A DNA stretch of 64,000 nucleotides from Scalesia atractyloides (Eukaryota > Streptophyta > Magnoliopsida > Asterales > Asteraceae), in contig CAMTDV010000003.1 of the NCBI GenBank assembly GCA_947069175.1, forward strand, positions 43,429,606 to 43,493,605, in the 5' to 3' direction. Below are positions 1 through 11,792 of this stretch, piece by piece (within the stretch, counting starts at the first letter, position 1; the number at the start of each line of letters is the position of its first letter). A model generated the notes under the pieces. That model searched no databases and was not told where the DNA came from. It saw only the letters and a list, made by a program, of their open reading frames with translations. A program made the position numbers and the translations under genes.

Positions 1-167
1 GACACTTAACGAATATATATTAACGTGAAAAAATCAGGAAAGTTAAGATGTAAAAAAATTACTAAGTGATTTTTTAAAAGTATATAAGCGTACTTAAAAG
101 TTATACTAAGTAAAAATTACCATGTGTAAGATTATAAACATTTTGGAATCATAAAAATTAAGTTGAG

Positions 168-545
168 CTAGGCCCATTACATAGAGACATAGGCAAGGCC
201 TAATTACATAAAACATGTAATACCATGGGCTAAGCCCAAAGGCATAAAATACATGGGCTAGGCCCAAACATATAATTTCAGGAGCTAGGCTCAAACACAT
301 AATTTCATGGGCTAGGCCCAATGACAAAAATTACATGGGCTAGGACCAATCATATAAAGACATGTGTTAGTCCCAATGACATAAATTACATGGCTAGGCT
401 CAATCACATAAAGACATGTGCTAGGCCTGATGACATAAATTACATGGGCTATGCCCAATCACATAAAGACATGGGCTAGGCCCAACGACTTAAATTACAT
501 GAGCTAGGCCCAATCAGATAAAGACATGGGCTAGGCCCAATGACA
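168..545. repeat. Tandem array of 27/28-bp GGGCTAGGCCC units
   Basis: About a dozen copies of a unit built on CATGGGCTAGGCCCAA, each followed by either TCACATAAAGA or TGACATAAATTA. The two linkers alternate over much of the array, giving a higher-order period of about 55 bp. Each unit contains an inverted GGGC..GCCC core. Copies at the left end are more diverged than those at 340-545. It lies inside the presumed LTR of element H. Confidence 0.85.
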
Positions 546-603
546 TGCGTGCAAGGCACGTGAACATGTGAAGGGTGACGCCCGTTCACACATGATCAAA
601 GAA

Positions 604-606
<3 letters not shown>

Positions 607-642
<36 letters not shown>

Positions 643-643
643 T
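607..643. repeat. AT dinucleotide microsatellite
   Basis: An almost uninterrupted (AT)n tract with one G interruption near its right end. Low-complexity DNA directly after the tandem array. Confidence 0.9.
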
Positions 644-1693
644 TGTGAAAAGGGTATGTATATAAATAATCATCTAACAAATAAACTACCAACACTATAA
701 TAACATTAAAGTTGTTTTAATGTGATAAATATATACACAACAAGGATTCAAGATGAACAACTGGTACGAGGTCCAACGAGACCTAGGCGTCTAATGAAGT
801 TAATACACATGTAGGTTTCACATGTGTACGGACACCCGAATTCGATAAGTAGGACTTACGGAACCCAAAACTGTGATTTCATGTCCCTCCTTTCAATTAT
901 TTCAAAGTTTTGCTTTAAAACCGTCGAGGGGAAATACATGTCATAACAAACAGTATGTTACCTATGGGTTTAGATGATAACACGATCAAATTGCGTAAGT
1001 AAGATGATTACAATAGTAACCATTAATCACTTAGTGACCAAGGTGCAAAAGGTATAGATCTATAGAGTTTGAGGCACGCTCCACTCCTGGTTGGTAAACC
1101 TTTAGGAGTGCTTTTGTGATCCCAATGATGTCAAAGTTGTCTCGGTTTGGTTGCTTACTTATGGAACATATGTCATGGTGCTCGTGACACACTAATAGAT
1201 CCTTAAACTCCATGAATGCTAATAACATACTATGATTTCAATACTAGATTACAAGAATGACATTTTATAAGAAAACATTGACTACATGAACTCGCCAACT
1301 TTTGTTCACTTTTAAAATTACATGTATTTCAGGACGTAAGACTTGAGCTGGTGATACATTTCGGGATATGGGAAATGACATGACAACGAATGCCACCTTT
1401 TGGAGGATTTGCCTCTTATATCCCAACCTTGTATGGGTATATAGGAGTCAAAGCCTCAATATGCTTTTACATGAAAACAATCCTTTATTTTGGTGTTTTG
1501 TATTTCACTATACTTTTGATGACAATGTGAAACCATTAAAAACTATGAAATTTACTTTTGGTAACATGTATATGTTGGATGCAAATTAATATAAGTATGG
1601 CATCATTTTTGAATTATACTTGTTTACTTGATTGGATGCAATGATTACCTCATAGTCACACGTTTGCGCTTCCGCTACGACCATGGTGTGACA

Positions 1694-2037
1694 AAATCTA
1701 CTTCTAACAAACCCTTGAAAGAATTGGACCTAAAATCTATCTGAATCATGATAAAATCAATGTAAAACATGAATCTTGAAAACCATCTTCGCACGAAGAT
1801 ACCCAGTTCATACGAAGTGATACCTTCGTACGAAGATAAACATCTCAAAATTCAAAAGTAACTCCGTACAAAGATAATTCTTGAAAAAAATTGGGTTTTA
1901 TCTTCGCACGAAGATAAATTTCACAAACTTTGTTTTACCTTCGTACGAACTTAATTCCAATTTGTTGTTTTGTGTCTAGTTCGTACAAGGCTATCCCGCA
2001 CAAAGCTTATTTGTTTCAAATTTTCTACGAATGCATA
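1694..2037 (+). promoter_or_regulatory. Leader of element A with TTCG(T/C)ACGAA palindromes
   Basis: Non-coding leader upstream of the gag start at 2038. Between 1790 and 1950 it holds several copies of CTTCGCACGAAG/CTTCGTACGAAG-type palindromes, which usually begin with C and end with G in this element. Similar repeats recur in A's spacer (7780-8380) and 3' LTR (48625-48735), and with different flanks in B and C. Palindromic repeats in LTR and leader are a reported trait of Sireviruses; a regulatory role here is inference. Confidence 0.5.
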
Positions 2038-3338
2038 ATGAATTCTACAACATCAGTCATCCAAATCTTAAGTCTTGATAACGAGATGGGAACGATGACA
2101 AAGCTGCCTAAATTGATGAATCTAGAAAATATGGAGGCTGGCACGAACACTTTGAAAATTGGGTGCAGGCAAACTACTTAGAGTGCTGGTATGCAATTGA
2201 AGAGGGATATATTGTTCCCACTAGAGAAAACAGGCTTGAAAAGACTATCATGCAGTTTTCTCAAGGTGAAAAAGAAAAGTTTACTCGAGAAAAGAAAATG
2301 ATGAATATTTTGCAGCAAGCTGTGAAAGAAGTTATCTTCACTTTGTTACAACATGAAGGCTATGCGCAATCAATTAGGAACGCATTGAAAGTTAAATTTC
2401 AAGGTAGTACACAGATGATGAAGAGTAAGAGGGCCTTGATAAAAAAGGAGTTCGATATTTTCACTGCACTTAAAGGCGAATCTATGAAGCAAATGATTGA
2501 AAGATATTGCCATATAGTGGTTGAAATGAAAAGACTGAGTATTCATAAAGAGAATGAACAATTAGTTAATAAGTTGGCTGACACTTTACTAGAAGGAGAA
2601 TGGTCGACGTACTTGACTATTTTGAAGAATAATTCCGAGTACAGTAGTGGAATGAGTTTGTCAAAGTTCATCGAAAAACTTGAAAGACATGAACTAGAAT
2701 TGTAGAAAATGGCAAAGACAAGAAATGCTCATGCTCAACAAGACGTGAAATTGTATATTAAACGAAGCACAATAGCCAACAATCAGATTCCAAAGATTCA
2801 GACAACATTTAGTGTAGATGATTCTTCAAGTGTTTCTCCAAATCATTCAAGCAGTGGTAGCGGGTTTCTCAAATTTCCAAGTTTTGATCCAAACACACCA
2901 CAGACACCTCAATCTTCCTAGAGTTCGAACAGTTATAATAGCTACTAAAACAGCTTGAATAATCAAAACAGCTCAAATCAACGAATCCTTCCGTGAAATG
3001 TAGTAGTAAATCTTGAAAATGCTCAAGACTTTACCGAGACTACGCCAAATAGCACATGGCTTTACTTGCCTTAGTCTTGGAATCGTATGAGAGCTTGGTT
3101 GCGGGAAAGATTTGTAATCCGAATATGACAAAAAAGGATTACGATCAAATTGATCCAGAAGAGTGTGAGCTCATTTATATTAACTGGTGTATGGCTAGTA
3201 TTGTCCGAAGAGCTCCAAGATTTATGGAAATTAAAGGAAGAAATAGTCTGGGTGGCCCGGATGCAAAACTAGGATTCGACAAATCAAAGGTCACCAGCTT
3301 CAAGTGCCGTGAGAAGGGACATTTTAGAGGAGAGTATT
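2038..3338 (+). pseudogene. gag: Element A gag remnant (UBN2-type copia capsid, nucleocapsid)
   Basis: The start at 2038 is chosen by comparison with element B, where the same GTMTKxPKLMNLE motif follows the start closely. A frameshift near 2120-2160 moves the frame to 2163-2705, which encodes the helical copia capsid (EKKMMNILQQ, SKRALIKKEFD). Stops follow at 2703 and 2919, with more before 3056. The segment from 3056 on has the YDQIDPEE and FDKSK motifs leading to the zinc knuckle. That knuckle has decayed: the first and last cysteines are replaced (SFKC...GEY). Capsid and nucleocapsid would package element RNA in cytoplasmic particles. This copy cannot make either. Confidence 0.85.
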
Positions 3339-3690
3339 CGAATCGAGAAGTACATGGAAATCAGAATCCATTCGGTGACGTCTATTACAAGAAAGCAATT
3401 TATCACCGAATTTCTCCACAACCTCAAAGTACGACAAAGCTTATCCAACATGCCTCTGCGCACACTACCAGTCAAGTCCTAGAATGTCACATTTGTTGAT
3501 CCTCAAAAGGATTCCGAATCGAGAAGTACATGGAAATCACAATCCATTTGGTGATGACTACTCCAAGAAACCAATTTGTCACCGAACGTCTCCACAACCT
3601 CAACGTACGATAAAGCTTATCCAATATGCCTCTACGCACGCTACCAGTCAACTCCCAAAGTGTCACATTTGTTGATCATCAAAAGGATTC
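3339..3690 (+). repeat. 176-bp tandem duplication across a gag/RT deletion junction
   Basis: Unit 1 is 3339-3514 and unit 2 is 3515-3690, about 90 percent identical by eye. Each begins in the region after the gag zinc knuckle and ends inside RT coding (CLYARYQS, followed by VSHLLIIKRI). The junction therefore arose by deletion of most of gag-PR-IN-RT before the duplication. The duplication was then followed by considerable divergence. Confidence 0.85.
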
Positions 3691-4215
3691 TTCGATACCT
3701 GAAAGGTTACCCAAGCACTGGCTTGTGGTATCCACGTACGGTTTCAATCTCACAGGATACTCTGACTCTACCTTTGGGCGTTGCAAATTAAATGCTAAAT
3801 CTACAATTGCCGGTTGTAAGTTCTTTGGCATGCGATTAGTAGTGTGGCAGTGCAAGAAGCAAACCACGGTCGCTCTCTCTACTTGTAAAGCATAATACAT
3901 TTCAGCTTCCAGTTGTTGTTCCCAAATCTTGTGGATACAACAACAGATGAGAGACTATGGATTGCAGTTTCTTGATACACTATGTAGATAACAAGGCTGG
4001 CATTAACATAACAAAAATCTGTCTCAACACTCTAAAACTAAAGACATTGAAATACGACACCACTTTATCCGTGACTGTTACAATAAAAAGTTGATTCGTA
4101 TTGAAAAGATCCACACTGATGAAAAAAAAGCAGACTTTTATACCAAACCATTTGACAGAACAAATTTAGATATCTTTTGAAATTAAACGGGATGAAAGAT
4201 CTGACAACAGGGGGG
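3576..4215 (+). pseudogene. pol: Element A RT C-terminus and RNase H remnant
   Basis: Conceptual translation across frames shows the copia RT/RNase H linker (ARYQS, RYLKGYPSTGLWYP), then SDSTFGRCKLNAKSTIAG and WQCKKQTTVALSTCKA, which are typical of copia RNase H. A stop follows where an acidic residue is expected (TCKA then TAA). Downstream pieces in shifting frames match the end of element B's pol (IHTDE, ADFYTK, LKLNG). Everything from protease to the RT active site is missing. The remnant is out of frame with gag and is not functional. Confidence 0.85.
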
Positions 4216-4331
4216 ACATAAAGGTTGAAACCGAGATGGATGACAGTTTGATGTAATTCTCATCAGTTTGTCAATTTTTTTGTTTTTCAAATTTCTTTCT
4301 TAAAAGCAAAAAAATCAAAAAATATGTTTTT

Positions 4332-4347
4332 GATTTTAGGGGGAGAA
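4332..4347 (+). promoter_or_regulatory. Internal polypurine tract of element A
   Basis: GATTTTAGGGGGAGAA lies about 120 bp after the end of pol. The same string occurs at the same place in element B (29507-29523), and a close version occurs in C. Extra polypurine tracts away from the 3' LTR are a known Sirevirus feature; second-site plus-strand priming is inference. Confidence 0.65.
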
Positions 4348-4741
4348 ATATGTTCCGAAAAATACAAAAACATATAAAAATTTGAAAATGTATAAAAACA
4401 TGAAAAAGACAAAAAGAGTTTTTGTGTAAAAAAGAGATAATGATAGTACTCAGTGGGCTATCACATTATGCTAAAGAAATCTACTGCCAAAAAGTGTTTA
4501 AACAGGTCTCACTGATGATCTGCCAGTAGAATTCACACATTTAGTAACTTTTTTTCAAGATATAAACATAAAGAAAAACTTCTTAATTAGTGGCTTAACA
4601 TCTCTCAGATATATGGTCTTACTATACCGAAATTTCGTTTGAGAGATTGCCGGATTCTGAGATACTAGGTCTTTATAGATAATTGATATCTAGGGTATTA
4701 TATTAGTTCTTATAAATCAATTTCAACCGTTTGGAAATAGA

Positions 4742-6960
4742 TTGCTCGAGAAATCATAACGCTAATAGTGATAAGTATTTAAAAGCAACAATATTTCCTT
4801 TCATTTCATTTCCTAAATCAATTTCAACCGTTTGGAAATAGAGTACAACTACATGATCAAAGGAAAATACAACATCGTAATCAAGAAACACGATCCTACA
4901 TAAGTCTAAATTATAATGGGTTTCTAGTTCATCTTACTAGACTCCATGCATTCTAAACGTCATCAATTTCCTGCAACATATATTAAAGTATGGTTCAACA
5001 CGTAACGCATTAGCGAGTATACAAGTTTCAATACTAGATAATAAAAGTTTAAACATTCCACATGGCATAAGTGTTTACTTAACTAACATACAATACTAGT
5101 AATGTTACTATACAAGTCAACCCATTACCGCTAGCGTAATCTAATTATAGTAGTGACTAAACCGTTTTGTTTACTTAACATGACCACACGAATACAGGGG
5201 GTGCGTTAATCCTACGCGAGCTATACATGTTAAAGGAGGCTTGTACATAGTTAATGACATAGCATAAAGCATTCGATTCTAGCATATACAAGTATGCAAG
5301 TATTCACGTTAAGCATGTACAATTGAATGTCGTTTTGTGTTTAGGCATAAGTATTGTGATTTAGTGATTCTTATAGCATACATATGTGGCACCTAAAAGT
5401 GTTAAATGATAAAACAGGATTCGAGTGTACTCACAGTTTTGCAAAGCGTTCCAAGGCAACCGCGAGTCATTATGGTGACGAGTAGAGTGCCAAAGTTACC
5501 CTACATGAAGGGGACAAAGGCATGTAAGCATCCTAAGTTTGAGGGAGTATCCGGGTTTGGAATTATAAGTACAGAAAGTACAAAAAGTAAACGTAGGAAA
5601 ATGCTACTTCGTATGAAGTAAACGTCATCAATTTCCTGCAACATATAATAAAGTATGGTTCAACACATAACGCATTAGCGAGTATACAAGTTTCAATACT
5701 AGATAATAAAAGTTTAAACATTCCACATGGCATAAGTGTTTACTTAACTAACATACAATACTAGTAATGTTACTATACATGTCAACCCATTACCGCTAGT
5801 GTAATCTAATTATAGCAGTGACTAAACCGTTTTGTTTACTTAACATGACCACACGAATACAGGGGGTGCGTTAATCCTACGCGAGCTATACATGTTAAAG
5901 GAGGCTTGTACATAGTTAATGACATAGCATAAAGCATTCGATTCTAGCATATACAAGTATGCAAGTATTCACGTTAAGCATGTACAATTGAATGTCGTTT
6001 TGTGTTTAGGCATAAGTATTGTGATTTAGTGATTCTTATAGCATACATATGTGGCACCTAAAAGTGTTAAAAGATAAAACAGGATTCGAGTGTACTCACA
6101 GTTTTGCAAAGCGTTCCAAGGCAACCGCGAGTCATTATGGTGACGAGTAGAGTGCCAAAGTTACCCTACATGAAGGGGACAAAGGCATGTAAGCATCCTA
6201 AGTTTGAGGGAGTATCCGGGTTTGGAATTATAAGTACAGAAAGTACAAAAAGTAAACGTAGGAAAATGCTACTTCGTATGAAGTGGTTGTTCAATTCGTG
6301 TGAAATGTTCGTGCGAAGTGACTGTTCACTTCGTGTGAAGTAGATAGTTCTTGAATGACGTAGCTCGCTTAGCACCCGTTTCGACACTGATTTTTAGTAA
6401 CAATGCAGATTAGTATAAGGTAATGGCACTTAACCATAATTCGATTAGCATCATGGTCCCAACCAGATTTATAAGAAGATACGGAATTCATATATTGTTT
6501 ATGTCCATAGTTTGTCAAATACGTCATAGAGGTCAATCAAGGAGGTATGTAACCTAGTTATATGATTCACCAAAGCACTAAGCTTATCGACGTAGTCTGT
6601 AAGCCCGGTTGGTCATGAATGTAAAGAAATTGGAATATACAAAAAAGTGTACAAGTGAGGTGTGGAACTTAATTCAGAAAGCCAAGGCTCCCATCATTCT
6701 CACACTAACTAGAACACCAGTTCACCTATGTGGAACTTGGTTTCAGCTTTCGCACTTGGTACAAAAGAAAAAGATAGAAAAGTTTAAAGAAGAATTTAAA
6801 AGAATAAGAGATTGTAGTGAGCTAGAACTCACTATAAATAGAAATATTTTCTAAATAAGGAAAGTTAAAAATGCAAAGCGTTACAGCCTAGAACTTGTAG
6901 AATACTTTTAATTTTAAACCTTAAAACTACATCAAATTGAAAGTATCGACAGATCTGAAC
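4742..6960. mobile_element. Unclassified insertion in element A spacer
   Basis: This block interrupts an alignment with element B's spacer and is absent there. It contains a 665-bp tandem duplication. A 26-bp string beginning AATCAATTTCAACC occurs twice near its left end (about 4716-4741 and 4816-4841). The ends are approximate, and I could not find clear TG..CA termini with a target duplication. Parts such as GTGTACTCACAG and GCAAAGCGTTCC have the flavour of a chromovirus LTR read backwards, but that is a weak guess. Confidence 0.4.
4954..6283. repeat. 665-bp tandem duplication
   Basis: Unit 1 is 4954-5618 and unit 2 is 5619-6283. By eye I count about six differences, so the units are roughly 99 percent identical, far closer than other duplicated DNA in element A. 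Each unit starts TAAACGTCATCAATTTCC and ends with a CTTCGTATGAAG-type palindrome. Small ORFs repeated in both units (5406-5621, 6104-6343) are non-coding shadows. Confidence 0.92.
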
Positions 6961-7943
6961 ATAATATTCAAAAGATTCCAAAATATGGAACACCACTTTT
7001 AAGTCGAGCCTTCATTTCTCTGTCTGTACGGTGGTACTAACCTAAGCTCTCAAGGTCTCGTACAACCCAGATACAGATGTCAGTTACATATATTCACCTA
7101 TAAGATGAAATCCAGGGAATCTTGATATGGGAGTATATCATGAGGTGGGAAACACTATTAAGTCAAGTTCTAAGAAATCTAATACCATATCTTGAAACAA
7201 TTGAGAAATGTGTCGAGATTTAAGAGGACCAGTATACTAACAATCTAAGTGAATTTGTTTAGAACTTATAGTTTATTCAATATCAACGGTACTAGTGATA
7301 AGTCTCATAAACTGATATGATCCCCTTACACAAACTCACAAAAAAAGGTCTGTAAATATGTTTGTACATAGTTATTTCATTTTAGAAAAAACCTCAAAAG
7401 ATTTTAAGTGTGCTTTAGAATTAACTTTGGAAAAATCAAAAAGATTTTATTTTCATCTTAGTTTCGACTGTCGATGATGGAAAAACTGATCTTCAAAATC
7501 CGTAGTTGATGTTTGCTGACTGAAATCTGGAGAACAACAGGTTGGGAGCTTATCTGAAATGAGAAAATGTTTTGAAATGATCAAAAGTTATTAATTTGAA
7601 ACTTGAAATTGTCTAAAAACATCAGTTTGTTCACAAAGTGGTCAACCAAGGACATTAACATGGACTTGGTAGACAAATCAGTTAACTAGGGTTATTAACT
7701 TGGACTTGGTCAACTGAGTGGGTCGTTTAAAGCTGGTAAAATGTTCACGAAATTGAAAAATTTGAAAAGGTAGGGTTATCTTCGCACGAAGTACCATCTT
7801 CGCGATATAGTTCAACTTCGCACGAAGTAACTCATTACTGTTATAAGTTTTCTTCGCATGAACTGAGAGACTTTGAGTGTGTTTGCTAAGTAAACCACGA
7901 AGTGTCTAAATATACATTGTTGTGGTTGATTTACATATATACA

Positions 7944-10653
7944 ATGGTTAAAGTATAACTTTGAACAAATTGGACATAACTGAATGTACGAGACTGACTT
8001 AAAATTGTAGATCTAGGACAGACGGATCAATGAAATTTAAAATTGATCATATAACTGTGATAATCGGTATTTTTAATCCTTGATACAAGCTTCAGTTTCA
8101 TGAAAATCATGCGAATTCAATGTTGGAATCTTAACTATTTGAACGAAGTGAACTACCTTCGTACGATGGTAGAATTCTACCCTCGCATGAAGGTAAATAA
8201 GCTTTAAATGTGAGAATCTTACCCTCGTATGAAGATAAACATAACTTAGTGTTTAATTCTATCCTCGTACGAAGTGAACTTTAATTGTTTAAATTCTATC
8301 CTCATAAGAAGTAAGCGAGTATTTCGTAAAGTTTTGTTCGATATTTCTTCATACGAAGTGAAAAACATGTTATCTTCGTGCTTAGTCAACTTCACACCAA
8401 ACTTTGTTATTTTGGAACTTTCAACTAAATGTTTAATTTTATTGTGTTTTTGCAAAAAAAAAAAAATCGACGACTTTTGAGCCGAAACACAACATCTATT
8501 GTGTACCGGATAAGTCGATTCTAGAGACAAACCATTTGAAGAGATTCTAGATTTTATGGAGCGTCTACCGATCAAGAACACATTAACTAATCAGCACAAG
8601 GCTTATAGATCTCACGTCCAGAGATTTTGGGATCACGCGAAATTCACTCCGAGTCCACCAGCGATACAATCTTTTGTTAGGATCGGAAATGTATATAAAG
8701 AAGTTTTGATAGCAGAAGCGCTAATAAGGAGAGTATTAGACTTCAAAGACAAAGATAGTGATCCGACGGGTTATTCTGAGAGGATGGTTAAAGGGTGTTT
8801 TTATCGAATAGGATACAAAGGGCACGTAAATGAATCTAACTTCAATAAAGCTTATTTAGGCAGGCCATGCAAATTCTTTATGCATTTGTATAAACATGCT
8901 CTAAGTCATCACAAAGGAGGTTTTCATGTATTCTGGATTATAGATGTGCATGATAACAACGTTATCGTTAAATCTGCCATTCAACTTTACGAAAGTCATT
9001 TTAGAGCAGATGAAGACCAATATTGTTAGAGAAAAATTCTTGCAATATCCTCGTTTCGTTCAAATTATGTTGGACGATCAATTTCCTGATCTTATGAAAG
9101 ATGAAGAGAACGAATTAGTGTTGGAGCATATGTTGTATTTGTCATTCATACGTTTGAATCAATATCTAAAACAAGCGATAGAACCGGCTGGGAAGAAATT
9201 CTTTGGGGTAATAAAAGATGTGAATTATGTTGCACCACCGAAGGACAAATGGAGAAAAGAGGAGAGTAACTCTAAGAATGATGAAGAAGCTCATCTAGCT
9301 GAATACATTCCAAAGAGAAGCGAGTTGGTATACAAAAGAGGATAAGAAAAAGAAACAAGCAACTAAAAGAAAATGAGCATAAAAGAAAGCTGCTCCTTTG
9401 TTAGTTAATGAGGATTCTAATGAAGAAGAGGTACATGTTGACACGAACGTTGAAACTGAAGTGTTCTCTGCCACATCAGATCAAGAAAAGGGTGAAGGTA
9501 GTACAACTGATCTTACTAAGGATATTGAACGACAAGCATTTGAAGACGATATTGAATCGAGTTCTGATGAAACACCAACTGCTAGTGATGAAGATGTTTC
9601 AATCAGAAAGAAAAAGAATGTTGCTGATGATGACGAACCGTATGTGCCACCAAAGAAGACTAAAAGAGTCAAAGGCAAGCCAACAGATGTTAGTAAGAAG
9701 ACTACATGGCCTGCTACAAAGATAGCAAGAAGAAAGTACTTGAAGCAAACGAATGTGGGCTGATCCAGTAGGTCATGAAAAAGAGACACCTACTGTGAAT
9801 GTTGAAGCTGAAGTTGTTATACTGATTCAAACTCCACGATCACCTCAAACAACACAACCACCATCACCACCATAACATACATCACCACATAAACAACCAA
9901 CATCACAAAAACAACAGTCAACTCCTCGATCTTCAACTAGATGTCAATCTACAAGAGAAGTTGATCATATATTTGGCGATGATTTCAATTTTCCAAACTT
10001 CTCAATAATGGATCCTATAAATCTTGATTTTCTTGACAATCAACTTGAACAAAAGATAAGAGATTTGGAGAATAGAGTAAAGTTTCTTGAGAGCGATCGA
10101 AAGCATATGGAAGCTGTTATTGCCAATCTTGTGTCAAATGATGAAAGATTGTGTAAGAGTAACAGAAGAATTAGAAGCTGACAGACTGAGGAAAGATAGG
10201 AAACTTGATATGTTCCAGAAAGTGTTATAAAATAAGCTTGGAATAGATTTTGAAGACCAATTTGATTTGATCGAAATTGAAGAAGCCAGAGAAAGGGCTG
10301 CCGATAGGGCAAGAAAGGCCGAACCTAAAGCTGCATCAGCTGGCCAGGGAAAAGAAAAGATAGATGATATTCCGATTGTTACCCCTGAGCCAGAGCAAGA
10401 AAATGACATTTCTAAGTTTTTTCTTATTGCTAGTATTATTATTGATGTGTCGTGCATCTCAGAGAAACAGAAACTATTAGAGAAAAGGACAGCACAGGAA
10501 AAAGAGAAAGAGACTGAGGAAGATAAAGAGGATGATGAGGAAGTGGATATTGATGGTGCTAATGATAAAAATAATGACGATAAGGGTGACAATGATGATA
10601 ACACGCAAGGTGGTACAGGGTTAGTGGTGTATGAAGCCAAGTTTACAGGAGCA
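7944..10653 (+). pseudogene. Element A post-pol ("env-like") ORF, left part
   Basis: Homologous to the post-pol ORF of element B. By comparison the start is ATG at 7944, followed by a donor-like AAA/GTATAA at 7950. Coding resumes near 8465 (KKST, then EPKHNIYC), where the AG acceptor seen in B is lost in a poly-A run. The N-terminal domain runs from 8556 to about 9345 through a frameshift (MVKGCFYRIGYKGH, KFFMHLYKHALSHHKGGF, LQYPRFVQIMLDDQ, APPKDKWRKEE). After it come a Lys/acidic stretch (9398-9763), a Pro/Gln-rich stretch (9830-9960), a coiled coil (10020-10140) and an acidic/Ala-rich stretch (10267-10630). I see no signal peptide or membrane segment. It is broken by stops and by element B; it continues at 35845. 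Confidence 0.75.
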
Positions 10654-11116
10654 TGTTGGTGCATAATGTCTATTACCTACGTCTAGGAAATATCTATAAT
10701 GTTTATAAAGTTTACAAGTTAATGTTTAAATGAGAAAATGTAAATTTTAGATGTTTGAACACTGTGATTCGCATGAAACTATACAGATTTCATATGAGTG
10801 AGTCACTCATACGAAATACAGTTTCGTACGAAACATAGATGTTTATTTTGCACGCACTTCGGTACGAGTCATGTCGACCTATAAATAGGGAAGTGTTGTG
10901 TTAGAGCTAGTCAGTGATTGATCCATTGGTACGGCGAAGCTCTGACAGTTTGTTTACTTGTGTCTGTATTTTGAACGTTATTAATACATCAGAAACAATT
11001 AAACAGTAAGTACTATCTTGTTTGTCATGTCTACCTCTCTAGCAATGAATTCCGCCTCTGCTAGTTGAGCGAGATCAGGTCGATTGCTCATTTTGGGAGC
11101 TCGATCCCCGTTCACA
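10654..11116 (+). repeat. Element B 5' LTR
   Basis: 463 bp, TG..CA ends. It carries a palindrome TTTCGTACGAAA near 10815, a TATA box at 10879-10889 and a run of CTACCTCTCTAGC before the end. It matches the 3' LTR at 35412-35839, which lacks about 30 bp around the palindrome. Confidence 0.95.
10879..10889 (+). promoter_or_regulatory. TATA box of element B 5' LTR
   Basis: CTATAAATAGG, a canonical plant TATA element in the middle of the LTR. The same string stands in the 3' LTR at 35602-35612 and in A's LTR at 48744-48754. Transcription would start some 30 bases downstream. Confidence 0.7.
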
Positions 11117-11118
11117 AG

Positions 11119-11131
11119 TGGTATCAGAGCC
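11119..11131 (+). promoter_or_regulatory. Primer binding site of element B (initiator Met tRNA)
   Basis: TGGTATCAGAGCC, two bases after the LTR end. It is the standard complement to the 3' end of plant initiator methionine tRNA used by most copia elements. Confidence 0.95.
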
Positions 11132-11792
11132 ATGAGATCTGATCTACAGATATACAACAAGTAGTTACGAGTTACAGTGTGTTCAGACTTGGATATATCT
11201 TCATCTTCATCATTTTTTTGACCTTTGCTGGATTTTGGACAAATTTCGAACGAATTCATGGACAAAATGGACTAGGATTTTAGTAATTCAAGTTAATCTT
11301 CAATCTATTCAATCCATGTCATAACTCGGACTTAAAATTGAACTAAATCATGTTGAAGTCTATAAAATTTGATCAGTTTGAAGTTTGAATCAGTTTCGTA
11401 CGAGTGTCGCACGAAATAAATTTGCTTTGATTTTTGTACGAGCTAACTTAAAATTCATATGCATCAGTGCAAATTCACAGAATCTTGTATTTTTCAGAAT
11501 TTCAAACTTATTTTGTACAAAAATTCATCCGCACAAAATTAACTCTTCAAAAACACATGTTTCGTACAAAATAGTTTTGATTCGTACGAAATCATATTTT
11601 TATGAGAAAAATCTAAATCGTACAAAACTGTTTCGTATAAAATGTTGTTTTTGTGAGAAAATCTGAATCGTACAAATAAACTTGTTTCATGCAAAATATT
11701 TGTTTCGTACGAAACATCTTGTCCGCACAAAAATTTGTCTAATCTGATCATTTTATTTTCGAAAAGTGTGTTCTAAATTTTTCACGGGAAAA
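11132..11792 (+). promoter_or_regulatory. Element B leader with TTCGTACGAA palindromes
   Basis: Non-coding leader between primer site and gag. From 11390 to 11725 it holds about eight full or partial copies of a TTTCGTACGAAA palindrome. The flanks are T..A here, where element A prefers C..G. No gene is seen; the ORFs at 11385-11666 and 11539-11751 are read-throughs of the repeat. Confidence 0.55.

Larger units (their letters stand above)
1..1693 (+). mobile_element. Truncated chromovirus-type LTR (element H), 3' part
   Basis: This segment has no convincing gene. Its last bases (GGTGTGACA, ending at 1693) match the form of the LTR end of chromovirus D. A stretch near 1285-1345 (ACTCGCCAACTT, then a short gap and an ACATG..TTCAGG run) matches the same region of the D LTR at about 38400-38455. 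No tRNA primer site follows position 1693, so this is a 3' LTR or a solo LTR whose start lies left of the window. It abuts the leader of element A, which suggests it removed or displaced A's 5' LTR. Short ORFs at 106-327, 1031-1228 and 1368-1589 have no family resemblance and look like chance. Confidence 0.45.
4216..7943 (+). other. Element A pol to post-pol spacer, with an insertion
   Basis: No gene is supported here. The parts at 4216-4740 and about 6980-7940 align with element B's spacer (29434-31021). Shared landmarks include the purine tract, GATACTAGGTCTTTATA at about 4660, and the ATGGAACACCAC and GTACGGTGGTACTAACCT strings near 6985-7040. The DNA between 4740 and 6960 has no counterpart in B and is listed separately. 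Palindromes of the CTTCGCACGAAG type reappear from about 7780. The short ORF at 6609-6854 has no family features. Confidence 0.7.

Noticed and set aside
168..545. CRISPR-like array
   Set aside because: Units are contiguous with only two alternating linkers, there are no unique spacers and no cas genes, and the context is a plant LTR.
6609..6854. 81-codon ORF as a gene
   Set aside because: No recognisable motif, no homologous ORF elsewhere in the window, inside an insertion of a decayed element.
9481..10664. Ser-rich minus-strand ORFs (9481-9789, 10134-10664)
   Set aside because: Complement of acidic/Lys-rich plus-strand coding of element A's post-pol ORF.
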